Source: Candidatus Aminicenantota bacterium (GTDB taxonomy: Bacteria; Acidobacteriota; Aminicenantia; Aminicenantales; Aminicenantaceae). Taken from it: a stretch of 52,396 bases of DNA. A program made the position numbers and the translations under genes. Shown piece after piece: positions 15,538 to 24,776 of this stretch. The stretch lies in contig WVXO01000018.1 of the NCBI GenBank assembly GCA_011773465.1, forward strand, positions 9,976 through 62,371, read 5' to 3'. Under the pieces are notes generated by a model, which saw only the letters and a program-made list of their open reading frames with translations, had not been told where the DNA came from and ran no database searches. Position 1 is the stretch's first letter; each line of letters starts with the position of its first letter.

Positions 15538-16871
15538 TCTTAGCTGCCGGAGACGGAACCAGGTTATTTCCTTTAACTAAGGATAAACCGAAAGTGATGA
15601 TAAAGATATATGGGATTCCTATACTTGAGAGGGCTTTATATGTTCTCAAAAATGTTGGTGTGAAGAGAGCTGTTATTGTAATTGGTTACAAAGGAGAGGT
15701 AATAAAAAGGTATTTTAACGATGAATGGGGGGGAATGCAGATAATTTATAAAGAAACAGATTGGCACGAAGATGGAATATTAAAATCTTTTATTAAAGCA
15801 AAAGAAGCTTTTAAGAATAGGTTTATATTTCTTTGTGGAGATACAATACCCGAAGAAAAAAGTTTGAAGTCAGCATTAGAAAAAGAGGGAGATGTAGTTA
15901 TTGGCGCCAGAAATCTGAATGAAGATTCTGTAGTTGCTCAAGTTTCAAAAAACGGAACAGTTAAAAATATAGGGATGAGAAAGGACATGAGAAAATTCAA
16001 TGCCACGGTTGCTGGAATTTCAGTTAACGAGCCTGTATTTTTTGATGCTGTTGAGGATTGTATCAAGAATAATAAATTTGACAGGCCAGATGCAATAGCT
16101 TGGATGATTAAAAAAGGACATAAAGTGAATTCTTCCGATATCTCAAACGACACGCTTTTAGAAATTGATAGTTTTGATGACCTTAAAGCAGCTAGGAAAG
16201 TCATTTTTGAAAGAGCTGTGAGGCAAAGAATAAAAAATCCGGGATTATTCAAGAAATTATTTAATTTTCCGATATCCAAACCACTTACTAAATTAGTGGC
16301 TAGAACAAACTTGAAACCAAATCAGATAACATTCATTTCATTGTTGCTTTTTATAGCTGCTGGGATTTTCTTTTCATTGAAACATTTTATTATTGGTGGA
16401 ATTTTGTGCTATTCGGGCGCCATGTTCGATGCTGTTGATGGAAAGATATCCAGACTCAAATTCAAAAGTTCTTATCTTGGAAAATTTTTTGATTCCATAT
16501 CTGACAGGTTTTGCGAATTAAGTGTAGTGATCGGATTAACATTCGGCATATATTTTTCATCGCATAAAAATCTAATTTTTTTATTAGGATTAATATCTAC
16601 TTTCTTTATATTAGGAAGATTCTACTCACAAGGGCTATATTATGAATATATGAATGAGAGAATTCACAGCTCAAAAAAATGGAAAGGAAGCAAATCAGCC
16701 AAAATTGTAGAGCTGGCAAACAGGGATTTAAATTTTTTTATTGTGTTAATCTCTTGCTTGGTCGGCTACCCTATCGTTGGCCTGGGCTATATGGCTTTTT
16801 CTGCAGCTCTGGCTTTTTTTATCAGAACAACTCAGACAATGATAGTCCTGAAGACGACAAAAAACCAGTAG
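15525..16871 (+). CDS. Bifunctional sugar/polyol-phosphate nucleotidyltransferase + CDP-alcohol phosphotransferase (IPCT-DIPPS-like)
   Basis: 448 aa. Residues 1-225 are a nucleotidyltransferase with ALILAAGDGTRLFPLTKDKP and metal-binding FLCGDTIPEE. Residues about 255-445 are a multi-helix membrane domain with the complete CDP-alcohol phosphotransferase signature: FDAVDGKISR, eight residues, then GKFFDSISD (D-x2-D-G-x2-S-R-x8-G-x3-D-x3-D; Ala of the usual A-R is Ser). This architecture matches the fused CTP:inositol-1-phosphate cytidylyltransferase/DIPP synthase of archaea and thermophiles, which make di-myo-inositol phosphate, and also related enzymes that make phosphatidyl-polyol lipids. 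No inositol-phosphate synthase is in the window, so the alcohol is open. Confidence 0.78.
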   Translation: MDALILAAGDGTRLFPLTKDKPKVMIKIYGIPILERALYVLKNVGVKRAVIVIGYKGEVIKRYFNDEWGGMQIIYKETDWHEDGILKSFIKAKEAFKNRFIFLCGDTIPEEKSLKSALEKEGDVVIGARNLNEDSVVAQVSKNGTVKNIGMRKDMRKFNATVAGISVNEPVFFDAVEDCIKNNKFDRPDAIAWMIKKGHKVNSSDISNDTLLEIDSFDDLKAARKVIFERAVRQRIKNPGLFKKLFNFPISKPLTKLVARTNLKPNQITFISLLLFIAAGIFFSLKHFIIGGILCYSGAMFDAVDGKISRLKFKSSYLGKFFDSISDRFCELSVVIGLTFGIYFSSHKNLIFLLGLISTFFILGRFYSQGLYYEYMNERIHSSKKWKGSKSAKIVELANRDLNFFIVLISCLVGYPIVGLGYMAFSAALAFFIRTTQTMIVLKTTKNQ

Positions 16872-16980
16872 CATGAGCTCGTTCATAAATATTCAAAATG
16901 GGCGTTTTAGTGTCCTATCTACTCTGCTACCTAAAGGTTTGAGCAGGAGAGCAATTCAAATGACAAAGGAGTAAGAATAG

Positions 16981-17739
16981 ATGAAGAAATTGTTTATCGG
17001 ATTGTTATGTTTACTACTTATTTTCCTGAGTAGTGCTGCCGTACAGGAGGAGGACCTGGAAGTGCCTTTCGTGCCGACGCCATATGATGTCGTAGCGAAA
17101 ATGCTAAGAATAGCAGGTGTAAGTAAGGATGATGTAGTCTACGACCTCGGTTGTGGTGACGGGCGTATCGTTATCATGGCTGCTGAAAAAATGGGCGCAC
17201 GTGGTGTTGGAGTTGATATCGACCCTGAACGCATTAAGGAGAGCAGGGAAAATGCGATCAGGGCAAAAGTGACAGACAGGGTACGTTTCTTACAACAGGA
17301 CCTTTTTAAGACCGATATCAGCGAAGCCACTGTAGTAACGCTTTATCTAACAGAGGAAGTTAACCTCAAGGTCCGTCCGAAACTTTTACGAGAGTTAAAA
17401 CCAGGCACACGAGTTGTATCGAACGATTTTGACATGGAGGAATGGGAACCCGAGAAAACCTTAGACGTAACTAGCGATTACGAAAGCTACACTATTTATT
17501 ACTGGGTTGTTCCCGCAAATGTAACGGGCACTTGGGAGTGGATCATGCCAGATAGCTCTGTCAAAGAGCGTTATATACTACAACTGGATCAGCGGTTTCA
17601 GACCGTTAATGGAATCGTCGCCATGGACACGACTAAAATGATTATAAAAGATTCGAAGCTCCTTGGAGACAGATTGCAATTCACTATAGATAAAAAGGTA
17701 AAGGGAAGAATAGAGACTATGGTGTTTGAGGGGTTCTGA
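16981..17739 (+). CDS. Class I SAM methyltransferase with a signal peptide
   Basis: 252 aa. The first 20 or so residues (MKKLFIGLLCLLLIFLSSAA) look like an export signal. The mature part begins VPFVPTPYDVVAKML, then motif I VVYDLGCGDGRIVIMAAEKM, acidic GVDIDPERIKE, and DLFKTDISEATVVTLYL. This resembles the FAM173-type protein-lysine methyltransferase group. Residues about 180-250 form a beta-rich C-terminal domain (GTWEWIMPDSSVKERYILQL). A SAM-dependent fold outside the cytoplasm is puzzling because SAM is not available there; the hydrophobic start could instead be a membrane anchor facing inward. GGAG about 10 bases before ATG 16981 supports this start. Confidence 0.72.
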   Translation: MKKLFIGLLCLLLIFLSSAAVQEEDLEVPFVPTPYDVVAKMLRIAGVSKDDVVYDLGCGDGRIVIMAAEKMGARGVGVDIDPERIKESRENAIRAKVTDRVRFLQQDLFKTDISEATVVTLYLTEEVNLKVRPKLLRELKPGTRVVSNDFDMEEWEPEKTLDVTSDYESYTIYYWVVPANVTGTWEWIMPDSSVKERYILQLDQRFQTVNGIVAMDTTKMIIKDSKLLGDRLQFTIDKKVKGRIETMVFEGF

Positions 17740-17984
17740 GAGGCGAATCTATTGAAGGCAGTGTGGAATTGAAGTCCGGAATGATAGTAGCAAAAAGCAA
17801 GTGGCTGGCGAAGCGTCATCCTTTTACTGCTAGCCCATTTGATAATGTGCGCAATCAAATGGTTTTGGACTAACTTTTCGATTTCTTTAGGGGATCTAGT
17901 CGAAGTTTAGCATGACGCACTAAAAGGTTATTTTTTTAGTTTGACTTTGTTTGATATCATCGGCTGCAAATTAACTCGTCTCTC

Positions 17985-19481
17985 TCATGTTCTTCCGTAG
18001 GTTCTTGTTATTTCCAAAAGTCTATCTTTTAATGCGGGTGATAACTGCTCAGGCAAAAGTCGCCACTGCCAGTTTCCTTTACTCGTAGCTGGTCGATTCA
18101 TCCTCGCCCACTCTCCCAGCCCCAGAAAATCTTGCATGGGGATTATCACCGTGTTCGCAACTGACAACATAGCCAGGCGGATAAACTCCCAATGGATTTC
18201 TTGCCCTGACACTTTTCGACCAAGGTAACGAAAGACTCTCCTCTTGTCCTCATGTTTTGCTTCTTTTTTTAGCCAGCCTCTCACTGTGTTGTTATCGTGA
18301 GTTCCTGTATAGACCACACAATTTTTATTATAAGTATGAGGCAGATAGGGATGCATAGGATCATTCTTGCCAAAGGCAAATAGAAGCACTTTCATCCCAG
18401 GAAATGCAAAATACTCCATAACCTTTTTCACATCAGGAGTGATAAAACCGAGATCTTCTGCAATGATAGGCAATCGACGGAACCGCTTATTCAGTTGATT
18501 GAAAAAGTCCAAAGCAGGTGCCTTCACCCATTTCCCTTTAACAGCCGTCTTCGCTTTAGAAGGAACTTCCCAATAGCCAACAAAGCCACGAAAATGGTCA
18601 ATTCTCGCGATGTCATAAAGTTTTATGTCGTTTTCTATTCTTCGAATCCACCAACCATATCCTTCCTTCTTAAGGACATCCCATCTGTAAAGTGGATTGC
18701 CCCATAGCTGCCCTGTTTTACTGAAATAATCTGGTGGAACACCAGAAACAGCGTAAGGTCTCTTATTTTTATCCAGTTTGAATATGTCTGGACAGGTCCA
18801 ACAATCGGCGCTATCATAATCCACATAAATAGGCATATCCCCGATTATACGAATCCCTTTTCCATGGCAATAAGATTTAAGTAAGAGCCACTGTTTAATA
18901 AATACATACTGAAGAAACCTGTGCATCTCAATCTCATCGTGAAGATCCTTTTTTAATGATTGAATAGCTTCAGGCTGTCTATCTCTTAGCTCAACTGGCC
19001 ACTCGCTCCAAACTCGCCCTTTAAAATGAGTCTTTAACGCCATAAAAATAGCGAAATCCTCCAACCAAGAAGAATTTTCAGTACAAAATTTTTCAAACTC
19101 GTAATCGGCTTTTCTTTTTTTAAAGTTTTCAAATGCTTTGCGAAAAAGATTTTTCTTGTAAATGATAACAGCCCTATAATTGACTCTATCTTGGGGAAAT
19201 TTTGGCATGGATTCCAAATCTGCTTTGTTAAGTAGGCCTTCTTGAGCCAAGAGCTCTGGACTTATCAGTAATTTATTGTTAGCAAAAGCGGATACGATAT
19301 GGTAAGGGGAAGTGTCAAAAGCCGAATTCATGGCGTTTAAGGGAAGAATTTGCCAGTAACTCTGTTTAGCTTGAGAAAGGAAATCAATAAACCTGAAAGC
19401 TCCTGAGCCAAAATCTCCGATCCCATACAAAGAAGGCAGTGAAGTGACATGAAGAAGGATACCACTCGCTCTTTTTCTCAC
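17985..19481 (-). CDS. malQ: 4-alpha-glucanotransferase (GH77)
   Basis: 498-residue amylomaltase that shuffles alpha-1,4-glucan chains between maltodextrins, working with glycogen turnover. Family signatures are ASGILLHVTSLPSLYGIGDF at the start, IGDMPIYVDYDSADCW, the region IARIDHFRGFVGYWE carrying the nucleophile Asp, IAEDLG (acid/base Glu) and YTGTHDNNTVRGW. Length is normal for GH77. It is the last gene of a minus-strand run behind glgA (149-base gap), so its expression may be linked to glycogen synthesis. Confidence 0.92.
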   Translation of the reverse strand: MRKRASGILLHVTSLPSLYGIGDFGSGAFRFIDFLSQAKQSYWQILPLNAMNSAFDTSPYHIVSAFANNKLLISPELLAQEGLLNKADLESMPKFPQDRVNYRAVIIYKKNLFRKAFENFKKRKADYEFEKFCTENSSWLEDFAIFMALKTHFKGRVWSEWPVELRDRQPEAIQSLKKDLHDEIEMHRFLQYVFIKQWLLLKSYCHGKGIRIIGDMPIYVDYDSADCWTCPDIFKLDKNKRPYAVSGVPPDYFSKTGQLWGNPLYRWDVLKKEGYGWWIRRIENDIKLYDIARIDHFRGFVGYWEVPSKAKTAVKGKWVKAPALDFFNQLNKRFRRLPIIAEDLGFITPDVKKVMEYFAFPGMKVLLFAFGKNDPMHPYLPHTYNKNCVVYTGTHDNNTVRGWLKKEAKHEDKRRVFRYLGRKVSGQEIHWEFIRLAMLSVANTVIIPMQDFLGLGEWARMNRPATSKGNWQWRLLPEQLSPALKDRLLEITRTYGRT

Positions 19482-19629
19482 GCTTCTTCCCTATTTCCAG
19501 GTAAAACCAAGGATTGAATCGAATTCTGCAAATTGCAGAGAGAAATACCATTAAAGAATTGTAAATAAATTAAGGCATGAATCTGGCTCCAAATCAAATC
19601 CATATATAGATCTCTCCAGAAAAAACTCT

Positions 19630-21090
19630 CTAAATTCTATTTAAAGCTTTATTATAAATATCAATATACTTAAGGGCTGACGTCTTCCAGGAAAAATCCT
19701 CCTTCATAGCATTTCTCATAAGCCTCAACCAGAGATCTCTATTCTGATAAGCCTCAGAAGCTTTCTTTACTCCTGTGACCATAGCACGTGGTGAATATTC
19801 AGCGAATTTAAAACCATTCCCTTTTTCTGTTTCAGGATCAAATTCTTTTATAGTATCTTCCAACCCACCGGTGGCTCTCACAATGGGAATGGTCCCATAC
19901 TTTAAACTGTACATCTGATTAAGGCCGCAGGGTTCGTAGCGCGAAGGCATCAAGAACATATCAGAGCCAGCCTCAATCTTATGGGCAAGAACAGTATCAA
20001 AAGCGATTTTCACTCCCAAACGACCCTTGTATTTTTTTCCTAATTCAGAAAATTTTTCCTCGTATTTTTCATCTCCCTTTCCCAATAAAACTAATAATAA
20101 CTTCATTCTCATCAATTCATCCATCGCATTGGCAAGAATGTCAAATCCTTTCTGGTCAGCGAGTCGTGAAATTATCCCTATGACAGGAGTCTTTACTGAT
20201 CCTTCTAACTCAAAAATCTCAATCAATTCCTCCTTGCAGTTCCTTTTGCCTGATATGTCTTCTGGATTATAATTAGCGGCAATGTGAGAATCTGTTTCTG
20301 GGCTCCATTCTGTATAGTCGACTCCATTTAAGACACCGTAGATGTCATTGCTTCTTTCCCTTAGAACTCCATCCAATCCGTAACCATATTCAGAAGTCTG
20401 AATCTCCCGGGCGTATTTCCCGCTAACCGTGGTTATGATGTCAGAGAATAAAATTCCCCCTTTCATGAAGTTTATCTTGCCGTAATATTCAAGCCCCTTT
20501 ATTGAAAAAAACTCAGGAGGTAACTCACTAACAGCCATATATTGTTCAGGAAAAACACCTTGATAAGCCAGATTATGGATGGTGAAGATGGTTCGAGCAT
20601 TACAAAAAAAAGGATCGTTTTTATACAGGCTCTTTAAGTAAACCGGCGCCAAGCTGGTCTGCCAATCGTTACAATGGATAACATCAGGCTGAAAGCCAGC
20701 TAACTTGCACAAATTCAGAATCCCCTTGCTAAAGAAGATAAACCTATCGGCGTTATCAGGATAGTCTCCTTTTGAAGTCCCGTATAACATGTCTCGGTCG
20801 AAAAATTCGTCTCGCTTGATAAAATAAATCAAAGGATTACGACCAGTCTCTGAATAAAAAACTTTATCTTTTATCAATCTTCCTCTGTGCGAAAGGTCTA
20901 ATGACTTTTCAAGAGATCTTAATTTAAAATTGCCTTTCATAACTGATCGGTACATGGGCATGATGACTCGCACCTGATGTCCTAAAGAGGCGATAGCGGC
21001 TGGTAAAGAGGCCGAGACATCGGCCAATCCTCCTGTTTTAGCAAAAGGAGTAACTTCTGAGGAAGCAAATAAAATTTTCAATTTTCTCAT
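19630..21090 (-). CDS. glgA: Glycogen synthase (GT5)
   Basis: 486-residue GT-B enzyme transferring glucose from ADP-glucose to the end of glycogen. The N-terminal sugar-nucleotide motif is ASSEVTPFAKTGGLADVSAS (KTGGL loop), with HCNDWQTSLAPVYLK and IHNLAYQG. The C-terminal lobe has GIISRLADQKGFDIL and the catalytic Glu region MPSRYEPCGLNQMYSLKYGT, followed by ATGGLEDTI. All key residues are present. It lies 28 bases downstream of the GT-A glycosyltransferase gene on the same strand, so both are very probably one transcript. GlgC lies on the other strand at 5.4 kb; no branching enzyme is seen in the window. Confidence 0.93.
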   Translation of the reverse strand: MRKLKILFASSEVTPFAKTGGLADVSASLPAAIASLGHQVRVIMPMYRSVMKGNFKLRSLEKSLDLSHRGRLIKDKVFYSETGRNPLIYFIKRDEFFDRDMLYGTSKGDYPDNADRFIFFSKGILNLCKLAGFQPDVIHCNDWQTSLAPVYLKSLYKNDPFFCNARTIFTIHNLAYQGVFPEQYMAVSELPPEFFSIKGLEYYGKINFMKGGILFSDIITTVSGKYAREIQTSEYGYGLDGVLRERSNDIYGVLNGVDYTEWSPETDSHIAANYNPEDISGKRNCKEELIEIFELEGSVKTPVIGIISRLADQKGFDILANAMDELMRMKLLLVLLGKGDEKYEEKFSELGKKYKGRLGVKIAFDTVLAHKIEAGSDMFLMPSRYEPCGLNQMYSLKYGTIPIVRATGGLEDTIKEFDPETEKGNGFKFAEYSPRAMVTGVKKASEAYQNRDLWLRLMRNAMKEDFSWKTSALKYIDIYNKALNRI

Positions 21091-21118
21091 CAGGGTTATC
21101 TCTTTAAATAAAGAATGG

Positions 21119-22363
21119 TTATTCCTTTTCCCATATTTTCAACAGATAGGGCTTAAACTGTTCAAAGGTTTGAGCTTGTTGTTCTATTATCTCCTCAGCC
21201 TGGTTATGGTTCATATCTTTAGTTCTATTGATAAAAGAGGCAACACGAGCATAATAAAGGGGCCGCATGATTTCCACTAGTTTTCCCCTGTCTCTTTTCC
21301 ATTGATGAAAAGCTGAAGCAAAATCGTAGACAATCTTTGCCCAATCTTCTGTGGGCATGAGGAAATTTTCTGCTTTTCTTTTTTTGATTAAGCTCTTGAT
21401 TGTAGCAAAGCTCTGCGGATTTATAATCTTTTCCCAAAGAACTGACAAGTTTTTAAATCCTCCCTTGAAATTTTCAATCATTCCTGGAAGATCCACCTCA
21501 AAGGCTTCGGGCTCCTTTTGAATAGGAGTTCCATACGTTGGTATGGAGATACTTTCTTCTATTTTTCGCCACTTATCCGAATAATCCCCCATCAATTGAA
21601 AAAGAGGAAAGACTACCTGCCTGAACATTGGTCCAAGGTTTTCAAGAGGATCCTTGACATCATGAACTTTGGTTCCCAGATAAGCCTGACAAATGGAAAC
21701 ATCCGCCAAAATGGCTGAAGTCGTCATCCAGATGTCAATCCCAAACTTTGCAATTTCAGTCATCCAGATATCTTCACCATAGTTAAAATAGCATTTGATC
21801 ATACTTCTGGAGAGACCAAAATCGCCTCCAATTGGCTGACGGACTCTCTTGCCATAAAGAGCACGGGTCAAATTATAAGCGATGTTATTGGTGATGGTTG
21901 CATCGTATTTATACCGAGTGTAAACGGGCGCGACAAAGTCATGTCCATGGTTCAATACGGGATCAGCAAGAAATTTGACCCATTCAGGAGTAATGCTCCT
22001 TAGGTCAGAATCGAACAAGAGGCAGACCTTTGCTTTGAGGGAGGAGGCTGCCTCGAAAATCATTCGCAGCGCACTCCCCTTGCCCGGGATTCCTCTATAT
22101 ATTGTCACTATTTTTTCTATGAAGGGATGGACCGTTTTGTCCCTGGCAATTTCTCTGGAGTCGTCGGTGGAGCCGCCGTCTGATATTATGATTAAAGCCT
22201 GGAAATCTTTATAGTATTTAGCAATTCCTTCGCTTATCATATCTATGACATGTTCAATCGTGGAATCATTGTTAAAGCAGGGAATTCCCACTACCATATC
22301 AACATGATCAATCTTCTCCAAACGCCTGTTTGCCCAAGGTCTGAGTGCAGTATGAAATTTCAC
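21119..22363 (-). CDS. GT-A glycosyltransferase, GT78/GT81-like (solute glycosylation candidate)
   Basis: 414 aa. Nucleotide-sugar domain: VVGIPCFNNDSTIEHVID, IISDGGSTDDS, YRGIPGKGSALR and metal-binding LLFDSDLRSITPEW. The acceptor motif QPIGGDFGLS matches in position the PLGGE/PLAGEF motifs of mannosylglycerate synthase and GpgS. A helical C-terminal region (residues 290-410) completes the size seen in that group. The gene precedes glgA by 28 bases, and a glycerate kinase gene lies upstream. Together with gpgS at 4 kb, a second sugar transfer onto glucosylglycerate (as in mannosylglucosylglycerate makers) is a good hypothesis. Donor and acceptor are not proven by sequence. Confidence 0.68.
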   Translation of the reverse strand: MKFHTALRPWANRRLEKIDHVDMVVGIPCFNNDSTIEHVIDMISEGIAKYYKDFQALIIISDGGSTDDSREIARDKTVHPFIEKIVTIYRGIPGKGSALRMIFEAASSLKAKVCLLFDSDLRSITPEWVKFLADPVLNHGHDFVAPVYTRYKYDATITNNIAYNLTRALYGKRVRQPIGGDFGLSRSMIKCYFNYGEDIWMTEIAKFGIDIWMTTSAILADVSICQAYLGTKVHDVKDPLENLGPMFRQVVFPLFQLMGDYSDKWRKIEESISIPTYGTPIQKEPEAFEVDLPGMIENFKGGFKNLSVLWEKIINPQSFATIKSLIKKRKAENFLMPTEDWAKIVYDFASAFHQWKRDRGKLVEIMRPLYYARVASFINRTKDMNHNQAEEIIEQQAQTFEQFKPYLLKIWEKE

Positions 22364-22683
22364 GATTCCTCCTTTAAAATATCAGTGAATTATTATCGCA
22401 ATTCTGAGAGATAAGGGAGCCTTTATATTATATCAAAATTATTACCTAATCCTTCTTAATCATTTTTAAGTATATTTTTCTCTTGGACAGACCTGTTAAA
22501 AATTAGTCTAATTAATCTTGGCTTTTACTAAAACAGGTTCTAAGATGTTTTTTTAATCCTTATTATTTTAACACTTCTACCTTGATCAAGTCTTTCGTCA
22601 AATGCACGTTTGAGAATCTCGAGATACAGAGAGGCAGAACCGATAGTGCAGGCTATTTTCGCCCTATTTATAGAAGGAACTTT
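22364..22683. other. Intergenic, no gene seen
   Basis: This 320-base AT-rich gap lies between the stop of the glycerate kinase gene and the start of the GT-A glycosyltransferase gene, both on the minus strand. I see no open frame with a ribosome site, no clear hairpin terminator and no recognisable repeat. A promoter for the glycosyltransferase-glgA pair must lie here, but no convincing -35/-10 pair stood out. Confidence 0.5.
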
Positions 22684-24012
22684 TCAACCCACTATCACCA
22701 ATTGCAGGTCCATCACATTGGTAAACGTTGGTCCGGTGATGAGTAAATCGCCAAGAGGCTTAAAAAAATGATATGAATCATTTTCCAGGAGGTGATGCTC
22801 TGCGTCCAGCCCCTGCGCTTTAGCTCTGTGCACTGTTTTTCCATCAGCAAGCGCACCAGCAGCATCTGTCGGCCCATCTGTTCCATCCGTGCCACCGCTT
22901 AAAATAACCACGTCCTCCAACCCATCAATTTCGATCGCTGCGGCCAGTACAAACTCTTGATTGCGGCCACCTAATCCTTTGCCCCGAATGGTGACCGTCG
23001 TTTCCCCGCCAGAAATGACACAGGCGGGCCTGGGGGCAGGAGTGCCCGTGTTGAGAATTTCCTTAGCCAGGGCGGCATGCACTTTGGCTACTTCTTTCGC
23101 TTCGCCTTCAACGAATGAGGAATGGATCAGGCTGTTATACTTCAGTTCTTGAGCTTTCTCCCTTGCTGCCTTGAGAGCAATCACATTGCTTCCGATAATT
23201 GCATTCTGAGTCTTTTTAAAGGCAGGGTCATCGGCCTTGGGTGTTTCTTTAACCTCACCCTTAGCGCCTCTCTCTAAATGCTCGATAACAGCGACAGGGA
23301 TTTTCTGCCTAAGGTTGTACTTATCCAGAATATGCAGGCAGTCGCTGAATGTGCTGGTATCAGGAGCAGTTGGTCCCGATGCAATGCTTTCTAATCTATC
23401 GCCGATGACATCAGAGAGAACCAGAGAAATTAAAGTTGATGGATAGGCCAATCGAGCCAGCTGCCCGCCTTTAACCTTTGATATGTGTTTTCGCACTGCG
23501 TTTATCTCGTGAATTGTGGCACAAACCTTTAGAAGGCACTTAGTTACCAGTTGTTTATTCTCTAAGGTTAACTCATCGACGGGACAGGGCAGCAGGGCTG
23601 ATCCACCTCCGGATAGCAAACAAATAACAAGGTCCTTTTCCCCTGTTTGCTGAAGGAGTTGAATGATTTGCCTGGTGCCCTTCAAGCCGGCTTCATCCGG
23701 CACAGGGTGGCCAGCTTCAATGACACGGACTATATTTAAGGGGACATCATGCCCGTACTTGACGTTGACAGCACCGCCCTCTATTCTATCGCCGAGAATT
23801 TCTTCTATGGGCTGAGCCATTGCTGCCGATGCCTTCCCTGCTCCGACTACATAGATTCTTTTATAATTCGCAAGGTCATATGTCCGGTTTTCTACTGATA
23901 AAATGCCATCTTCAACTCTGAAATACTGCTTGACGGCAATGACAGGATCAACCGCTTTGACACCAGCTTTAAATATAGCTAAGGCATCTTTTCTTAATTT
24001 TTTTGTTCTCAT
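22684..24012 (-). CDS. Glycerate 2-kinase (MOFRL / DUF4147 family)
   Basis: 442-residue two-domain kinase converting D-glycerate to 2-phosphoglycerate. N-terminal DUF4147 domain: VVGAGKASAAMAQPIEEIL, EAGHPVPDEAG, LLSGGGSALLPCP, NAVRKHISKVKGGQLARLA and LSDVIGD. C-terminal MOFRL domain: ISGGETTVTIRGKGLGGRNQ, LSGGTDGTDGPTDAAGA and the terminal TGPTFTNVMDLQLVIVG. All motifs are intact. It stands upstream of the GT-A glycosyltransferase and glgA on the same strand. Glycerate could come from hydrolysis of glucosylglycerate-type solutes, which would link this gene to the 3-5 kb cluster; serine or sugar-acid breakdown is an alternative source. Confidence 0.88.
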   Translation of the reverse strand: MRTKKLRKDALAIFKAGVKAVDPVIAVKQYFRVEDGILSVENRTYDLANYKRIYVVGAGKASAAMAQPIEEILGDRIEGGAVNVKYGHDVPLNIVRVIEAGHPVPDEAGLKGTRQIIQLLQQTGEKDLVICLLSGGGSALLPCPVDELTLENKQLVTKCLLKVCATIHEINAVRKHISKVKGGQLARLAYPSTLISLVLSDVIGDRLESIASGPTAPDTSTFSDCLHILDKYNLRQKIPVAVIEHLERGAKGEVKETPKADDPAFKKTQNAIIGSNVIALKAAREKAQELKYNSLIHSSFVEGEAKEVAKVHAALAKEILNTGTPAPRPACVISGGETTVTIRGKGLGGRNQEFVLAAAIEIDGLEDVVILSGGTDGTDGPTDAAGALADGKTVHRAKAQGLDAEHHLLENDSYHFFKPLGDLLITGPTFTNVMDLQLVIVG

Positions 24013-24086
24013 TATCCAAGTTCATCATACAAGACTACAGCGAATACTTAAGTTGGGGATAATAAGCTGCTTTTACTTATCTGCTG

Positions 24087-24542
24087 CTAAAAATAATACC
24101 GGACTCCGATACTCCATTCTAATCCACCAAATTCTGTGCTGGGAACCAAATCAAATAATGGCGCAAGCTCAAAGAAAATATCTAAAGGTGCCTTTTCAAA
24201 AATGTAACTTACACCGAAGGGAATACGAAAACCAAATTTAGTCTCATCCTCCGTATTGAGTCTAGCTCCAAGGCCAAAACATAGAGCAGCTTTCCCCCTT
24301 TTTACCGTGATTAGGTTGAAGCTGTGAATCAGGTAATCAGCGTGCACATGAAATGACCCACCATTTCTAAAAGACCAACCAACACCGCCGTCAAAGGCGG
24401 TTTTACTTCCAACCCATTTCTTGAAGCTAATCGCGGTTGGGTCTCCTAACATAAGACCTAATCCGAAACCCATTTCCTGAGCTAACACAGCACAGGGAAA
24501 AAACATAAATATAAGCATAAAAATCACAGCAAGTCTCTTCAT
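24087..24542 (-). CDS. Small outer-membrane beta-barrel-like protein
   Basis: The frame is open further upstream, but the ATG at 24542 is chosen because GGAGG lies 6-7 bases before it and a good signal peptide starts there (MKRLAVIFMLIFMFFPCAVL, cleavage after AQ). The mature protein of about 130 residues has alternating Gly and aromatic residues (FGLGLMLGDPTAISFKKW, FGLGARLN, FGFRIPFGVSYIF) and ends in aromatic YYF, as outer-membrane barrels do. Paired aromatic-Gly strands suggest about eight strands. It would sit in the outer membrane; function unknown. Confidence 0.65.
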   Translation of the reverse strand: MKRLAVIFMLIFMFFPCAVLAQEMGFGLGLMLGDPTAISFKKWVGSKTAFDGGVGWSFRNGGSFHVHADYLIHSFNLITVKRGKAALCFGLGARLNTEDETKFGFRIPFGVSYIFEKAPLDIFFELAPLFDLVPSTEFGGLEWSIGVRYYF

Positions 24543-24776
24543 TTTCAAACCTCCATTTAATCTGAAATAGAAGATTGCTTTTTTACTGATATTCCCAGTA
24601 ACGAATAAAAATATATAAGCTATAGAATTTGATGTCAAGCAACATGAAAATTTTTATTATTGTTTCTTAATTTTGCTTCTTATTGCCCTAAATTCTTCAG
24701 TACTTCTGCCCCTTAAAAGACAAGTCTATCCTTGGCTGCTTCTCGTTTGGCAGGCAAGCTACATATAAGATCTCTC

